Of a stretch of DNA of 32,127 nucleotides, positions 9,134 through 16,645 are shown piece after piece. This DNA is from Chloroflexi bacterium OLB14. Its GTDB lineage: Bacteria; Chloroflexota; Anaerolineae; Anaerolineales; Villigracilaceae. The stretch lies in the NCBI GenBank assembly GCA_001567105.1, contig LMZR01000002.1, forward strand, positions 1-32,127, read 5' to 3'. Below the pieces are notes generated by a model, which saw only the letters and a list, made by a program, of their open reading frames with translations, made no database searches and had not been told where the DNA came from. The number at the start of each line of letters is the position of its first letter. The first letter of the stretch is position 1. Position numbers and translations under genes: made by a program.

Positions 9134-10999
9134 TTAATTTGCAGGGGGCAGTGTAAAATAAAATGTAGCCCCAGTATCTTTTCCTTCAGATTTAACCCAA
9201 ATATTCCCGCTATACATTTCCACAATCCGCTTAACAAGGGTCAAGCCAACACCTGTACCTTCAATACTGTTATCCAAACGATTGAACAACCCAAAAATCT
9301 GTTTGTGATATTGAGGGTCTATCCCTATGCCATTATCACGTATAAAGAGGATAGGATAATTTGAGGCAGGGTCAAAGCCGTCAGTGCCAATTTCAATTTC
9401 AGGGTTAGGAAGATGCGCTGAGAATTTCATCGCATTCACTAACAAGTTTTGTATCACTTCTCGTAAGCGTGTTGGATTTACAATTACAGTTGGCAAGTTA
9501 TCTTGAATGATAATATTCACCTTCTTGTTAGCATAAACATCATGAGTTATTTCAAGCACTTCCTCTATCGCATTTTTGACAGATACGTTTTTTCTAGTCT
9601 CTTCAGCGCGCCCAACACGTGACAGTAGTAGCAAATCATTTAACAAATCTTGCATAGTATTAGTAGCATTGACAACGCGGTCTAAATCTTTATCGAACCT
9701 TTCAAAATTACCTTTCCGCGCAGAATCACTTAAGTAGCCAAGGTATCCACGCATAGTAACTAAAGGAGATTTCAAATCGTGAGAAACAGTATAGGTAAAC
9801 CTTTCTAGTTCAATATTTTTTGCTTCCAGTTCTTTAATCAAATTTATACGGTCATCAAACAAACTAGCATTTGTAATAGCATTTGCAATTTGATCGCACA
9901 TTGTTTGTAAGGCAGTAATATCTGAATCTGTAAAAGCGCCCTCTTTTTCAGATTGAAACGTCATCACGCCAATCACATGTCCACGTGCGCGCAGAGGAAG
10001 GGCAATCTCTGAGCGAGTTAGAGGTAATAAAGGGTTTTTGAAGCGTACAGCATCATCTCCCACATCCAGAGCTATGCGAGTTTGATTATGGGCGGCACAC
10101 CAACCAACCATAGATGCCCCGCCAACTTCTAATGAGAAATTTTGAGCAAGCAATTGCTTGCCTGTTTCACCTGTAGCTGCACGTAGATGTAATATTTTGA
10201 AATCTTTATCCACCAAAAACAAACCCACATAATAATAGTCAAAATGATTACGAATTAATTCCACTGCTTGAGGAAGGAGTTCATTTAAATCTAATATAGA
10301 TGAAGCGGCGCGGGAAATTTCACCAGCAGTTTGCAGTTGGTTTGTGCGCCGAGTTAATACTTCAAAAGCATTGGCTTGTAATCTTTGAGACTCTTTAATA
10401 GAAGTAATATCAGTCCAAACACCCAGCCAATATAAAGGTTGTTGATTTTCATCAAAAATCAATGTGGCTTCGTCTTTTACCCAAATGATCACTCCAGATT
10501 TTGATATGATTCGATATTCAATTTTGAATGGCTTTTTTGTTTGAAAAGTGCGCTGGCTTTCTGCTAATACTCGCTCGCGATCTTCGGGGTGTATAATTTT
10601 CTCCCATGTGAATGGACCATGCAAAAACTCGTTTTGAGTATATCCAAGTCGCTGTTCTATTTGTGGGCTAATATAGATAGTTAATGATTCAGATACAGCA
10701 TCGTCAAAGTAAATAATGGAGGGGATTTTTTCGATCACCACACGATAATTTTCTTTGAAAATATAAAGCAAGTTTTTCAACACCCAAAAGAAAAGCGCCA
10801 ATTGCACAATAAAGATTATTGTAAATAAACTAATCCCTCCAATAAGCCAAGGTGCTTTATTTTCATCTTGTATAAAAAACAATACAGTAAAGATATATAA
10901 GATGCTTACAACAAATAAACCCAATGTGATGTAAAGTGATGTCTTTTTTATTTGGGTAATTGTGGCATCAAATAATGGCGACATAGGAGGTTTTTTCAT
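9134..10999 (-). CDS. Membrane PAS-GAF hybrid sensor histidine kinase
   Basis: This 621-residue sensor kinase should autophosphorylate on histidine and pass phosphate to a response regulator, none of which is adjacent. In order it shows two membrane segments (about 16-38 and 44-68), a PAS domain with PAC motif (about 85-205, including GYTQNEF and WLGVWTDIT), a GAF domain (about 225-380), a HisKA helix with the phospho-acceptor motif TVSHDLKSPL (H near 406), and an HATPase domain with N box NLLVNAMKFS, G1 box RDNGIGI and G2 box GTGVGLTLVKRIV. The layout resembles cyanobacterial and Chloroflexota phytochrome-like kinases but lacks a chromophore site I can identify. Start is ATG 10999; a second in-frame Met five codons later is possible. 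Confidence 0.93.
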   Translation of the reverse strand: MKKPPMSPLFDATITQIKKTSLYITLGLFVVSILYIFTVLFFIQDENKAPWLIGGISLFTIIFIVQLALFFWVLKNLLYIFKENYRVVIEKIPSIIYFDDAVSESLTIYISPQIEQRLGYTQNEFLHGPFTWEKIIHPEDRERVLAESQRTFQTKKPFKIEYRIISKSGVIIWVKDEATLIFDENQQPLYWLGVWTDITSIKESQRLQANAFEVLTRRTNQLQTAGEISRAASSILDLNELLPQAVELIRNHFDYYYVGLFLVDKDFKILHLRAATGETGKQLLAQNFSLEVGGASMVGWCAAHNQTRIALDVGDDAVRFKNPLLPLTRSEIALPLRARGHVIGVMTFQSEKEGAFTDSDITALQTMCDQIANAITNASLFDDRINLIKELEAKNIELERFTYTVSHDLKSPLVTMRGYLGYLSDSARKGNFERFDKDLDRVVNATNTMQDLLNDLLLLSRVGRAEETRKNVSVKNAIEEVLEITHDVYANKKVNIIIQDNLPTVIVNPTRLREVIQNLLVNAMKFSAHLPNPEIEIGTDGFDPASNYPILFIRDNGIGIDPQYHKQIFGLFNRLDNSIEGTGVGLTLVKRIVEMYSGNIWVKSEGKDTGATFYFTLPPAN

Positions 11000-11128
11000 A
11001 CAATACCATAATTGTACATTGGTTTTTCAAATTAAATTTCTTACAATAGTATATAAATTTATTTTATACAAAACTTCATGAGGCTTATAAAAAAATACCT
11101 GCAATAGATAGGGCAGGGGAGAGGTGAA

Positions 11129-12139
11129 TTATTTTTTTTCAAAAACATCATAATAGGCTTTATCTAATTCATCATTCGATAAATGAGAATATCTTTTTGT
11201 AACTTCAATATTTTCATGCCTTGCTAATTCTTGTGCAATTTTCAAATTACCCGTTCCACGCAGGATTGAGGTCACAAAATAATGGCGGAATGAATGGGGG
11301 GTAATTTTTCCGAGAGCATCTTTACCTAAAAATTGTAAAACACGTTCTTTGACGATATTGCGCCCAGTGGTAGTGGTTATAGGCTTTATTTTTTTTCCTG
11401 CGCCTTTATCGTGGCGTGCAAAAAGGGGGAGTGAGCCTAATTGTTTACCTGAATTTCCATCTAATGTACTACGCTGGGCTAAATAATCTTTAATTGCTTG
11501 TAAAGATCGTGAAGTAAAGCGCACAACGGCTTGTTTATTGCCTTTTCCAATAATAATTGTGCGTTGTTCGTTCCAATCAATATCACCACGCTTTAATTTA
11601 CAAGCTTCATGTACGCGTAAGCCTGTATCTGCTAGGGCTAACAAAAAGGCTCTATCGCGGTATGCGCGTAGTTTAATAGTGCTTGCATCTTCGCTATCAG
11701 ATGTTGAGAGTAAGTTATCAATTATCTGAATCTTTGAAAGCAAAGATTCTATATCTTCAGCAGGGAATTGCGGAAAGCGAACGCCAAGCCGACGTGAGCG
11801 TTGTTTAATTAAAACGATCACGCGTGACTGATTGATATCAACCAATCGTTCAGCATCCAAATATAAGTAAAATCCCTTGACGGCTTGCAAATATAATTGC
11901 TCTGTGGCGTTAGCGTAGGATTTTAGATAAGCCGCAAATGGGGTCAGAAAATCCTCATTTATTTTTTCAACGGATGTGCTTTCTGGGGTGAGTGATTTCT
12001 CTGCAAGAACCTGACAGAATATTTGTAGCGCATTTTTGTAAGCCAACATTGTGTGAACGCTACGAGAAAGTTTTACACTATCTAAGTAACGTGTAACTGC
12101 ATCGGCAATAGTAATTGATGGCAAATCTTTGCTTGGCAT
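11129..12139 (-). CDS. Tyrosine recombinase / integrase (XerC/D-like)
   Basis: This 336-residue site-specific recombinase has an N-terminal SAM-like core-binding domain (about 10-105) and a C-terminal catalytic domain. Every catalytic residue is visible: R175 in DTGLRVHEACKL, K199, H282 and R285 in HSFRHYFVT, H308 in ARHENIE, and the nucleophile Y317 in KRYSHL. It is longer than standard XerC/XerD (about 300) and is not next to a tRNA gene, so it could be an integron-type, phage-remnant or accessory Xer recombinase. No attachment-site repeats were recognised in the flanks. The 292-base gap to the divergent TIR-TPR gene contains no gene that I can see. Confidence 0.92.
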   Translation of the reverse strand: MPSKDLPSITIADAVTRYLDSVKLSRSVHTMLAYKNALQIFCQVLAEKSLTPESTSVEKINEDFLTPFAAYLKSYANATEQLYLQAVKGFYLYLDAERLVDINQSRVIVLIKQRSRRLGVRFPQFPAEDIESLLSKIQIIDNLLSTSDSEDASTIKLRAYRDRAFLLALADTGLRVHEACKLKRGDIDWNEQRTIIIGKGNKQAVVRFTSRSLQAIKDYLAQRSTLDGNSGKQLGSLPLFARHDKGAGKKIKPITTTTGRNIVKERVLQFLGKDALGKITPHSFRHYFVTSILRGTGNLKIAQELARHENIEVTKRYSHLSNDELDKAYYDVFEKK

Positions 12140-12405
12140 GAGTATTATTATACGAAATTATTTCGCCCTGTCAATGTTTTTGATAATAATACTTATCGAA
12201 AACATAAAGTGTTTTATCACCAAAGCTAGATTCTAAAAGCCCGAACTTCTTCCCCACTGACTGCCAAACACAATGTGTTAATTGGTTTTTATCATTAGTA
12301 AGAAGTAATAAAATAAGTAACGAGCCTTCGATCATTTTTATACTTTAACTAGATTACGTGCCTCCTTCCCCTGCCCCACGTTAGCATGACGAGAAAAGGC
12401 TACGG

Positions 12406-12423
12406 TATAATCGCCACAAGGAG
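12406..12423 (+). promoter_or_regulatory. Putative -10 box and ribosome-binding site of the TIR-TPR gene
   Basis: A perfect TATAAT at 12406-12411 is followed by AAGGAG at 12418-12423, eight bases before the ATG at 12432. The best -35 candidate (TTAGCA at 12381) is 19 bases upstream, so the promoter is only partly convincing. If the -10 is real, the transcript would start almost at the ribosome-binding site, giving a very short leader. Confidence 0.4.
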
Positions 12424-12431
12424 CAATTGCT

Positions 12432-13479
12432 ATGGCGCGGATAGAAAAAACTGTTTTCATTAGTTATCGCAGAACCAACTTGCCGTGGGCATTATGTATT
12501 TATCAAAACTTGACCCAAAACGGTTATGACGTGTTCTTTGATTATCAAAGTATTGATAGCGGAAATTTTGAAAAGGCTATCCTTGATAATATTCGAGCGC
12601 GAGCGCATTTTGTTTTGATTCTGACACCTTCGGCATTGGAACGATGCAAGAACCCCAATGACTGGCTTCGCCGTGAAATTGAAACCGCGCTTGATGAAAA
12701 AAGAAACATCGTACCTGTGATGTTAGAAGGCTTTGACTTTGGAAGCCCTTATGTGCAAGAGGCATTAACTGGGAAATTAAGCACCATAAGCACTATCAAT
12801 GCTTTGCCAATTCACAATGCGTATGTATTTGAAGGCTTAGAAAGATTACGCACACGCTTTTTGAACGTAGCACTAGAAGACGTGAATTTACCAACTGTGT
12901 TATCACAAGAAGCACAAGAGATTACAAAAGCAGAACAAACCGCCGCCAACAAAGCGGAACCTGTAAAAGAAGAACAACTGACCGCCCAAACTTGGTTTGA
13001 GCGTGGCTATACATTTGATGAAAATAACAACCCTGAAGAAGCGATTAGATGTTACAACGAAGCCATAAAACTTGATGCAAGTTTTTATGCCGCCCACAAC
13101 AACTTGGGCGTCTTACTCCGTAACCTAAAACGCTACGATGAAGCAGAAAGTGCCTATCGCAAAGCCATCGAAATCAATCCTGCTTTTGACTTAGCCTACA
13201 ACAACTTAGGCTTACTTCTTCATGAAATCTAAAACGCTATGAAGAAGCGGAAGTGCCTATCGCAAAGCCATCGAAATCAATCCTGCTGATGACAATGCCT
13301 ACTGCAACTTGGCTTGCCTAAAAAGCATAGTTGGAGATATTGAAAAAGCATTTGAGTTTTTAGAGATAGCATCAAAACTTGAAGGCTTTGACCCTGCATG
13401 GGCTTGGGAAGATCCTGATTTAGAAAACATCCGCAACGACCCACGCTTTATAAAAATTGTGGGCGAAAAACCAGAATAG
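12432..13479 (+). CDS. TIR-domain protein with TPR repeats, frameshifted twice
   Basis: An N-terminal TIR domain (about 5-140: VFISYRRTN, DVFFDYQSI, DWLRREIE with W78 and candidate catalytic E82) is followed by a linker and several TPR units (WFERGYTFDENNNPEEAI, AAHNNLGVLLRNLKRY, AYRKAIEINP). Bacterial TIR domains are often NAD-cleaving or signal-making effectors in anti-phage defence, and TPRs usually bind partners. Neither role is shown here. The continuous frame stops at 13232. The downstream DNA encodes another TPR unit and a tail (FDPAWAWEDPDLENIRNDPRF) to TAG 13477-13479 after two frame corrections near 13229 (net -1 or +2) and 13251 (one A missing from GAAAGT). Repaired length is about 349 residues. 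It is divergent from the recombinase. Confidence 0.85.
13150..13287 (+). repeat. Exact 35-bp direct repeat in the TPR region
   Basis: The 35 bases at 13150-13184 recur exactly at 13253-13287 and encode the TPR segment AYRKAIEINP. The surrounding codons are also similar. This shows a recent duplication of a TPR unit, or a collapse or expansion during assembly. Both frame breaks of the gene lie between or at the copies. Confidence 0.85.
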
Positions 13480-13488
13480 CACTCACCT

Positions 13489-13525
13489 AGACCTCCGAAA
13501 TTTTCAAAATCTCGCAGGTCTTTTT
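13489..13525 (+). terminator. Hairpin with T tract after the TIR-TPR gene
   Basis: An imperfect inverted repeat pairs AGACCTCCGAAATTTT (13489-13504) with AAAATCTCGCAGGTCT (13506-13521), with two mismatches and almost no loop, followed by TTTTT. It lies 10 bases after the TIR-TPR stop and can work as a Rho-independent terminator. The AGACCT...AGGTCT ends resemble the palindromes at 24433-24528 and 26649-26663, so it may also belong to a repeat family. Confidence 0.6.
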
Positions 13526-13547
13526 AAGTCTGTCCGAAAACCCGCAA

Positions 13548-13567
13548 ATTATATATAATATACAATC
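13548..13567 (+). promoter_or_regulatory. AT palindrome and -10 box abutting the GntR start codon
   Basis: The palindrome ATTATATATAAT (13548-13559) contains TATAAT at 13554-13559, only 8 bases before the ATG at 13568, and there is no ribosome-binding site. If this is the -10 element, the transcript would begin within two or three bases of the start codon and would be leaderless. A palindrome over the promoter of a GntR gene also suits an autoregulatory operator, but it is too AT-simple to be sure. Confidence 0.4.
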
Positions 13568-14299
13568 ATGGCGACTGTACTAGAAACCCACAAACCTCTC
13601 AAAGAAGAAATTTTTGATGCTTTGCACAGGCAGATTATTGCTGGTAAATATGCGCCAGGCGATTGGCTTCGTCAGGAAGATATCGCTTCACAAATGGGAG
13701 TCAGCATGACGCCTGTACGTGAGGCGTTTGATTTGCTGGTAGCCAAAGGAATTGCAGAACGTGTCCCCTACCGTGGCGTGCGTGTACGCGAAATGAATCC
13801 AAAAGAAGTTGTTGAGGCTTACGGCTTGCGACTCACTTTAGAAGCCATCATCGCGCGTGAAGCGGCAATGAATATCACCCCTGAACAAATTTCTGCGCTA
13901 AAAAAAATCATGGCTGAAATGGATAAGCAAGTTGAGTTAAGCGAAATGCCTAATCAAAGGCAACTCAGCCGTGAATTTCATGCCGCAATTGCAGAAGCCT
14001 CAGGCAATGCATTGTTGATTCAACTTTATACAATTGTCTCCAATGCGTTTCCAGATTGGTTATTGTATGAAGCCTTGTATCGAAAACCTGAATTAGTCGA
14101 AAACAGCGTCACCCAAACGCATGATGAACATACTGCTATATTAAATGCGCTCAAAAAAGGTGACGCTGATTTAGCAGTCAAAGTATCTCTTGAGCATGTC
14201 ATGGAATCTGGTAGATGGCTAGAGACATATCTCAACGTGCCTGCTAAGTTATTAAGAGAACAAGAAAAACAAGTTTTGCATTTGATGAAGAAGAAATAA
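13568..14299 (+). CDS. GntR-family (FadR/FCD subfamily) transcriptional regulator
   Basis: This 243-residue regulator has an N-terminal winged helix (about 10-78) with DWLRQEDIASQMGVSMTPVREAFDLLVAKGI, the typical GntR recognition region, and an all-helical C-terminal FCD effector domain (about 85-225). In that domain R82 to E93 and the H residues in REFHAAIAE and TQTHDEHTAI are candidate metal and ligand contacts. FCD regulators usually sense small carboxylates or amino acid derivatives and control the adjacent catabolic genes. It lies directly before the corrinoid protein gene on the same strand, so it is the likely regulator of the demethylation locus. No ribosome-binding site precedes its ATG. 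Confidence 0.92.
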   Translation: MATVLETHKPLKEEIFDALHRQIIAGKYAPGDWLRQEDIASQMGVSMTPVREAFDLLVAKGIAERVPYRGVRVREMNPKEVVEAYGLRLTLEAIIAREAAMNITPEQISALKKIMAEMDKQVELSEMPNQRQLSREFHAAIAEASGNALLIQLYTIVSNAFPDWLLYEALYRKPELVENSVTQTHDEHTAILNALKKGDADLAVKVSLEHVMESGRWLETYLNVPAKLLREQEKQVLHLMKKK

Positions 14300-14304
14300 T
14301 AAAC

Positions 14305-14364
14305 GTAGGGGCGACCCGCCCATCATGACATTAGTCATTGAAAGCAGTGACAGGTCGCCCCTAC
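14305..14364. repeat. Palindromic element between GntR and corrinoid genes
   Basis: A 12-bp perfect inverted repeat (GTAGGGGCGACC at 14305-14316, GGTCGCCCCTAC at 14353-14364) encloses 36 bases. It begins five bases after the regulator stop and ends just before the AAAGGAG ribosome-binding site of the next gene. Its GC content is far above its surroundings, which suggests a small mobile palindrome (MITE/REP type). It could also act as an attenuating hairpin within the transcript. Confidence 0.8.
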
Positions 14365-14387
14365 ATAAATAAAGGAGAATTTATATT

Positions 14388-15053
14388 ATGACTGAAGATT
14401 TGGATGCCCTATATAAACAAATGGCGCAAAGTATTATTGATGGAGAATCTGAACTTGCTGTTGAATTGGCAAAAAAATCCATCGAATTAAATTTGCATCC
14501 ATTAGACACCATCACAAAAGGTTTTGTAGTTGGAGTCAATTACATTGGTGACCAATTCGGTGCAGGCGAAGCCTTTTTACCTGAATTAGTGATGGCTGGC
14601 GAAGCGATGAAAGCCGCAGTGGCTGTACTTGAACCAGAGTTATTAAAACTTGGCGAAGCCCGCGAGATGATGGGCAAAGTTGTCTTAGCCACTGTTGAAG
14701 GTGATATTCACGAAATTGGGAAAACATTAGTCGGCACGATGTTAAGCGCCTCTGGCTTTGAAGTCACCGATTTGGGTGTAGATCAATCCGCCGACAAAAT
14801 CATTGGCAAAGCAATTGAGATTGATGCACAAATTATCGGCATGAGTGCGTTGTTAACTACTACGATGGTTCGTCAACGTGAAGTGATTGAAGAGTTAGAT
14901 AAAGAAGGATTACGCCCAAGAATCAAAGTGATGGTTGGTGGCGCGCCTATTTCAAAAGATTGGGCAACCAAAATCAAAGCGGATGGATATTCAGAAGATG
15001 CTGTTGGTGCAGTTAAATTAGCGAAGGAATTAGTTGGTAAAGCAGATCAATAA
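14388..15053 (+). CDS. Corrinoid (cobalamin-binding) methyl-carrier protein, MtbC/MttC type
   Basis: This 221-residue protein is the methyl carrier between a substrate methyltransferase and a methyl acceptor enzyme. The N-terminal helical cap domain (about 1-90) is followed by a Rossmann B12 domain with the lower-ligand motif EGDIHEIGK (H108), the loop GMSALLTTT and VMVGGAPIS. These are the DxHxxG...SxL...GG elements of base-off, His-on corrinoid proteins. Length matches MttC/MtmC/MtgC proteins. It is followed by an MttB-family gene, as in characterised betaine and methylamine systems. The ribosome-binding site AAAGGAG is strong. It is the only corrinoid protein in the locus and would have to serve both MttB homologues. 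Confidence 0.95.
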   Translation: MTEDLDALYKQMAQSIIDGESELAVELAKKSIELNLHPLDTITKGFVVGVNYIGDQFGAGEAFLPELVMAGEAMKAAVAVLEPELLKLGEAREMMGKVVLATVEGDIHEIGKTLVGTMLSASGFEVTDLGVDQSADKIIGKAIEIDAQIIGMSALLTTTMVRQREVIEELDKEGLRPRIKVMVGGAPISKDWATKIKADGYSEDAVGAVKLAKELVGKADQ

Positions 15054-15063
15054 TAAAAAATTT

Positions 15064-15147
15064 AACACGAAGGACACAACGTACACAAAGGGATTCTAAA
15101 TTTGCAAGTTTGTGGTTTTCCTTTGTGACCTTAGTGTCCTTTGTGTT
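15064..15147. repeat. Imperfect inverted repeat between corrinoid and MttB genes
   Basis: The left arm (15064-15091, AACACGAAGGACAC then ACACAAAGG) pairs imperfectly with the right arm (15120-15147, CCTTTGTG then GTGTCCTTTGTGTT). The ACACAAAGG style resembles the CCACAGAG repeats at 31202-31274 and 31773-31847. It fills most of the 111-base gap. A longer reading of the MttB gene from a TTG at 15141 would begin inside the right arm, which argues for the ATG at 15165. Confidence 0.75.
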
Positions 15148-15164
15148 TGAGAAAGAGGTATTTC

Positions 15165-16643
15165 ATGCAACCGAAACTTTTACTCCTCGATGATGCAATG
15201 ATTGAAAGAATTTTAGATGAAGCCTATCAGCTGTTATTAAAACCTGGCGTGAAAGTTAATAACTATGAAGCGCGAGAGTTATTAGAATCTGCTGGCGCGC
15301 AGGTTGATAAAGAAACCAATGTCGTCAAAATTCCAGAACAAATTGTCCGCAAGGCGTTAGAAAGCGCTCCACGCGAGTTTTATTTATACGACGCAGATGG
15401 CAACCCGAAGGTCAAGTATGGAGGCGATGCAGTTCACTTCGATCCAGGTTCATCAGGTATCGCCATGTTAAATCCAGAAACATTAGAACATGAGATAACT
15501 GAAACAGCACATCTACTTAAATTAATCAAAGTTGCCGAGCAGTTATCACAATATGATGCACAATCAACAGCCGTAGTGTGCCATGATGTGCCACAAGCGA
15601 TTCAAGATTCATATCGTTTATATCTGGCTTTATTATTTTCAAAAAAACCAATTGTCACAGGCGCGTTTACAAACAAAACTGTAACCGAGATGATCGACAT
15701 GTTAGCAATTATGGCGGGCGGACATGAACAAGCAAAAAATAAACCACGCGCAATTTTTGATGTATGCCCTGCCCCACCATTAATTTGGAGTAACTTTGCA
15801 TCTGGAAATTTAATTGCATTAGCACGCGCTGGCATTCCTGCTGAAATTGTTTCTGTGCCATTATCTGGTGCAGCGGCTCCAGTCACTATGCTTGGCACAA
15901 TCACACAACATACTGCTGAATGTTTAGCAGGCATTACGATTCATCAATTAGCAAAAGCAGGTTCGCCAATTGTGTGGGGTGGCGCGGCATGTATCTTTGA
16001 TATGAAAAAAGGCGCCACGCCAATGGGTTCAGTTGAAACTGCTATGCTTGATTGTTCTTATGCTCAAGTTGCAAAATCATTAAACATGCCAACACATACT
16101 TATCTCGGTTCATCTGATTCAAAACTTGTGGATACGCAAGCAGGTCTTGAAAGTGGCGTGACTGCTATGATTGGTGCGTTGAGTGGTATCAACATGATTT
16201 CTGGTTCAGGTATGTTAGATTTTCTTTCATGTCATAGCGCTGAAAAACTTGTCATTGATGCTGAAGGTATTGCGATGGCAAAACGAATGTTAGCAGGCGT
16301 TAAACTTCATACTGAAACTTTAGCAACAGGTTTTTATGATGACAAAATAAATTTCAAGGGCGGCGATTTTCTTAAACAAAAAATCACCATGAAGTTATTC
16401 CGCGAAGAACAACATTTACCAAGCAATATTATTGATAGAGATTCAATGCGTGATTGGAAAAAAGCAGGCTCACTGGATGCTTTTTCGCGCGCGAAAATCA
16501 TGGTCAATGACTTGCTCGCTTCATATACTAGACCTGAAATTGATTCTGTTACAACGAATCAGTTACATACCTTCATGCTTGACCTTGCTAAAGAAGCGGG
16601 TGTTGAGCAGTTACCGATTCTCGAAGATCTACAATTTGCATAA
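15165..16643 (+). CDS. MttB-family (non-pyrrolysine) corrinoid methyltransferase, first copy
   Basis: This enzyme is predicted to move a methyl group from a quaternary or tertiary N-methyl amine to the Co(I) corrinoid protein. I choose ATG 15165 because AAAGAGG precedes it, which gives 492 residues. Family signatures include HFDPGSSGIAMLNPET near the N-terminus, the barrel segments PPLIWSNFASGNLIALARAGIPAE and WGGAACIFDMKKGATPMG, and YLGSSDSKLVDTQAGLES. No in-frame amber codon interrupts it, so it belongs to the non-pyrrolysine branch, whose characterised members use glycine betaine, proline betaine, carnitine or related amines. The real substrate cannot be read from sequence. It sits between the corrinoid gene and an S9 peptidase that starts two bases after its stop. 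Confidence 0.92.
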   Translation: MQPKLLLLDDAMIERILDEAYQLLLKPGVKVNNYEARELLESAGAQVDKETNVVKIPEQIVRKALESAPREFYLYDADGNPKVKYGGDAVHFDPGSSGIAMLNPETLEHEITETAHLLKLIKVAEQLSQYDAQSTAVVCHDVPQAIQDSYRLYLALLFSKKPIVTGAFTNKTVTEMIDMLAIMAGGHEQAKNKPRAIFDVCPAPPLIWSNFASGNLIALARAGIPAEIVSVPLSGAAAPVTMLGTITQHTAECLAGITIHQLAKAGSPIVWGGAACIFDMKKGATPMGSVETAMLDCSYAQVAKSLNMPTHTYLGSSDSKLVDTQAGLESGVTAMIGALSGINMISGSGMLDFLSCHSAEKLVIDAEGIAMAKRMLAGVKLHTETLATGFYDDKINFKGGDFLKQKITMKLFREEQHLPSNIIDRDSMRDWKKAGSLDAFSRAKIMVNDLLASYTRPEIDSVTTNQLHTFMLDLAKEAGVEQLPILEDLQFA

Positions 16644-16645
16644 TT

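Noticed and set aside
11000..12431. Attachment sites or tRNA next to the tyrosine recombinase, which would mark an integrated element
   Set aside because: I found no tRNA-like sequence and no matching direct repeats flanking the gene.
14300..14387. Cobalamin riboswitch before the corrinoid gene
   Set aside because: The gap is only 88 bases, is filled by a simple palindrome and shows no B12-box-like sequence.
15141..15165. Longer start (TTG at 15141) for the first MttB gene, and likewise 18547 for the second
   Set aside because: Both extensions are repeat-derived sequence, and good ribosome-binding sites precede the ATGs at 15165 and 18619.
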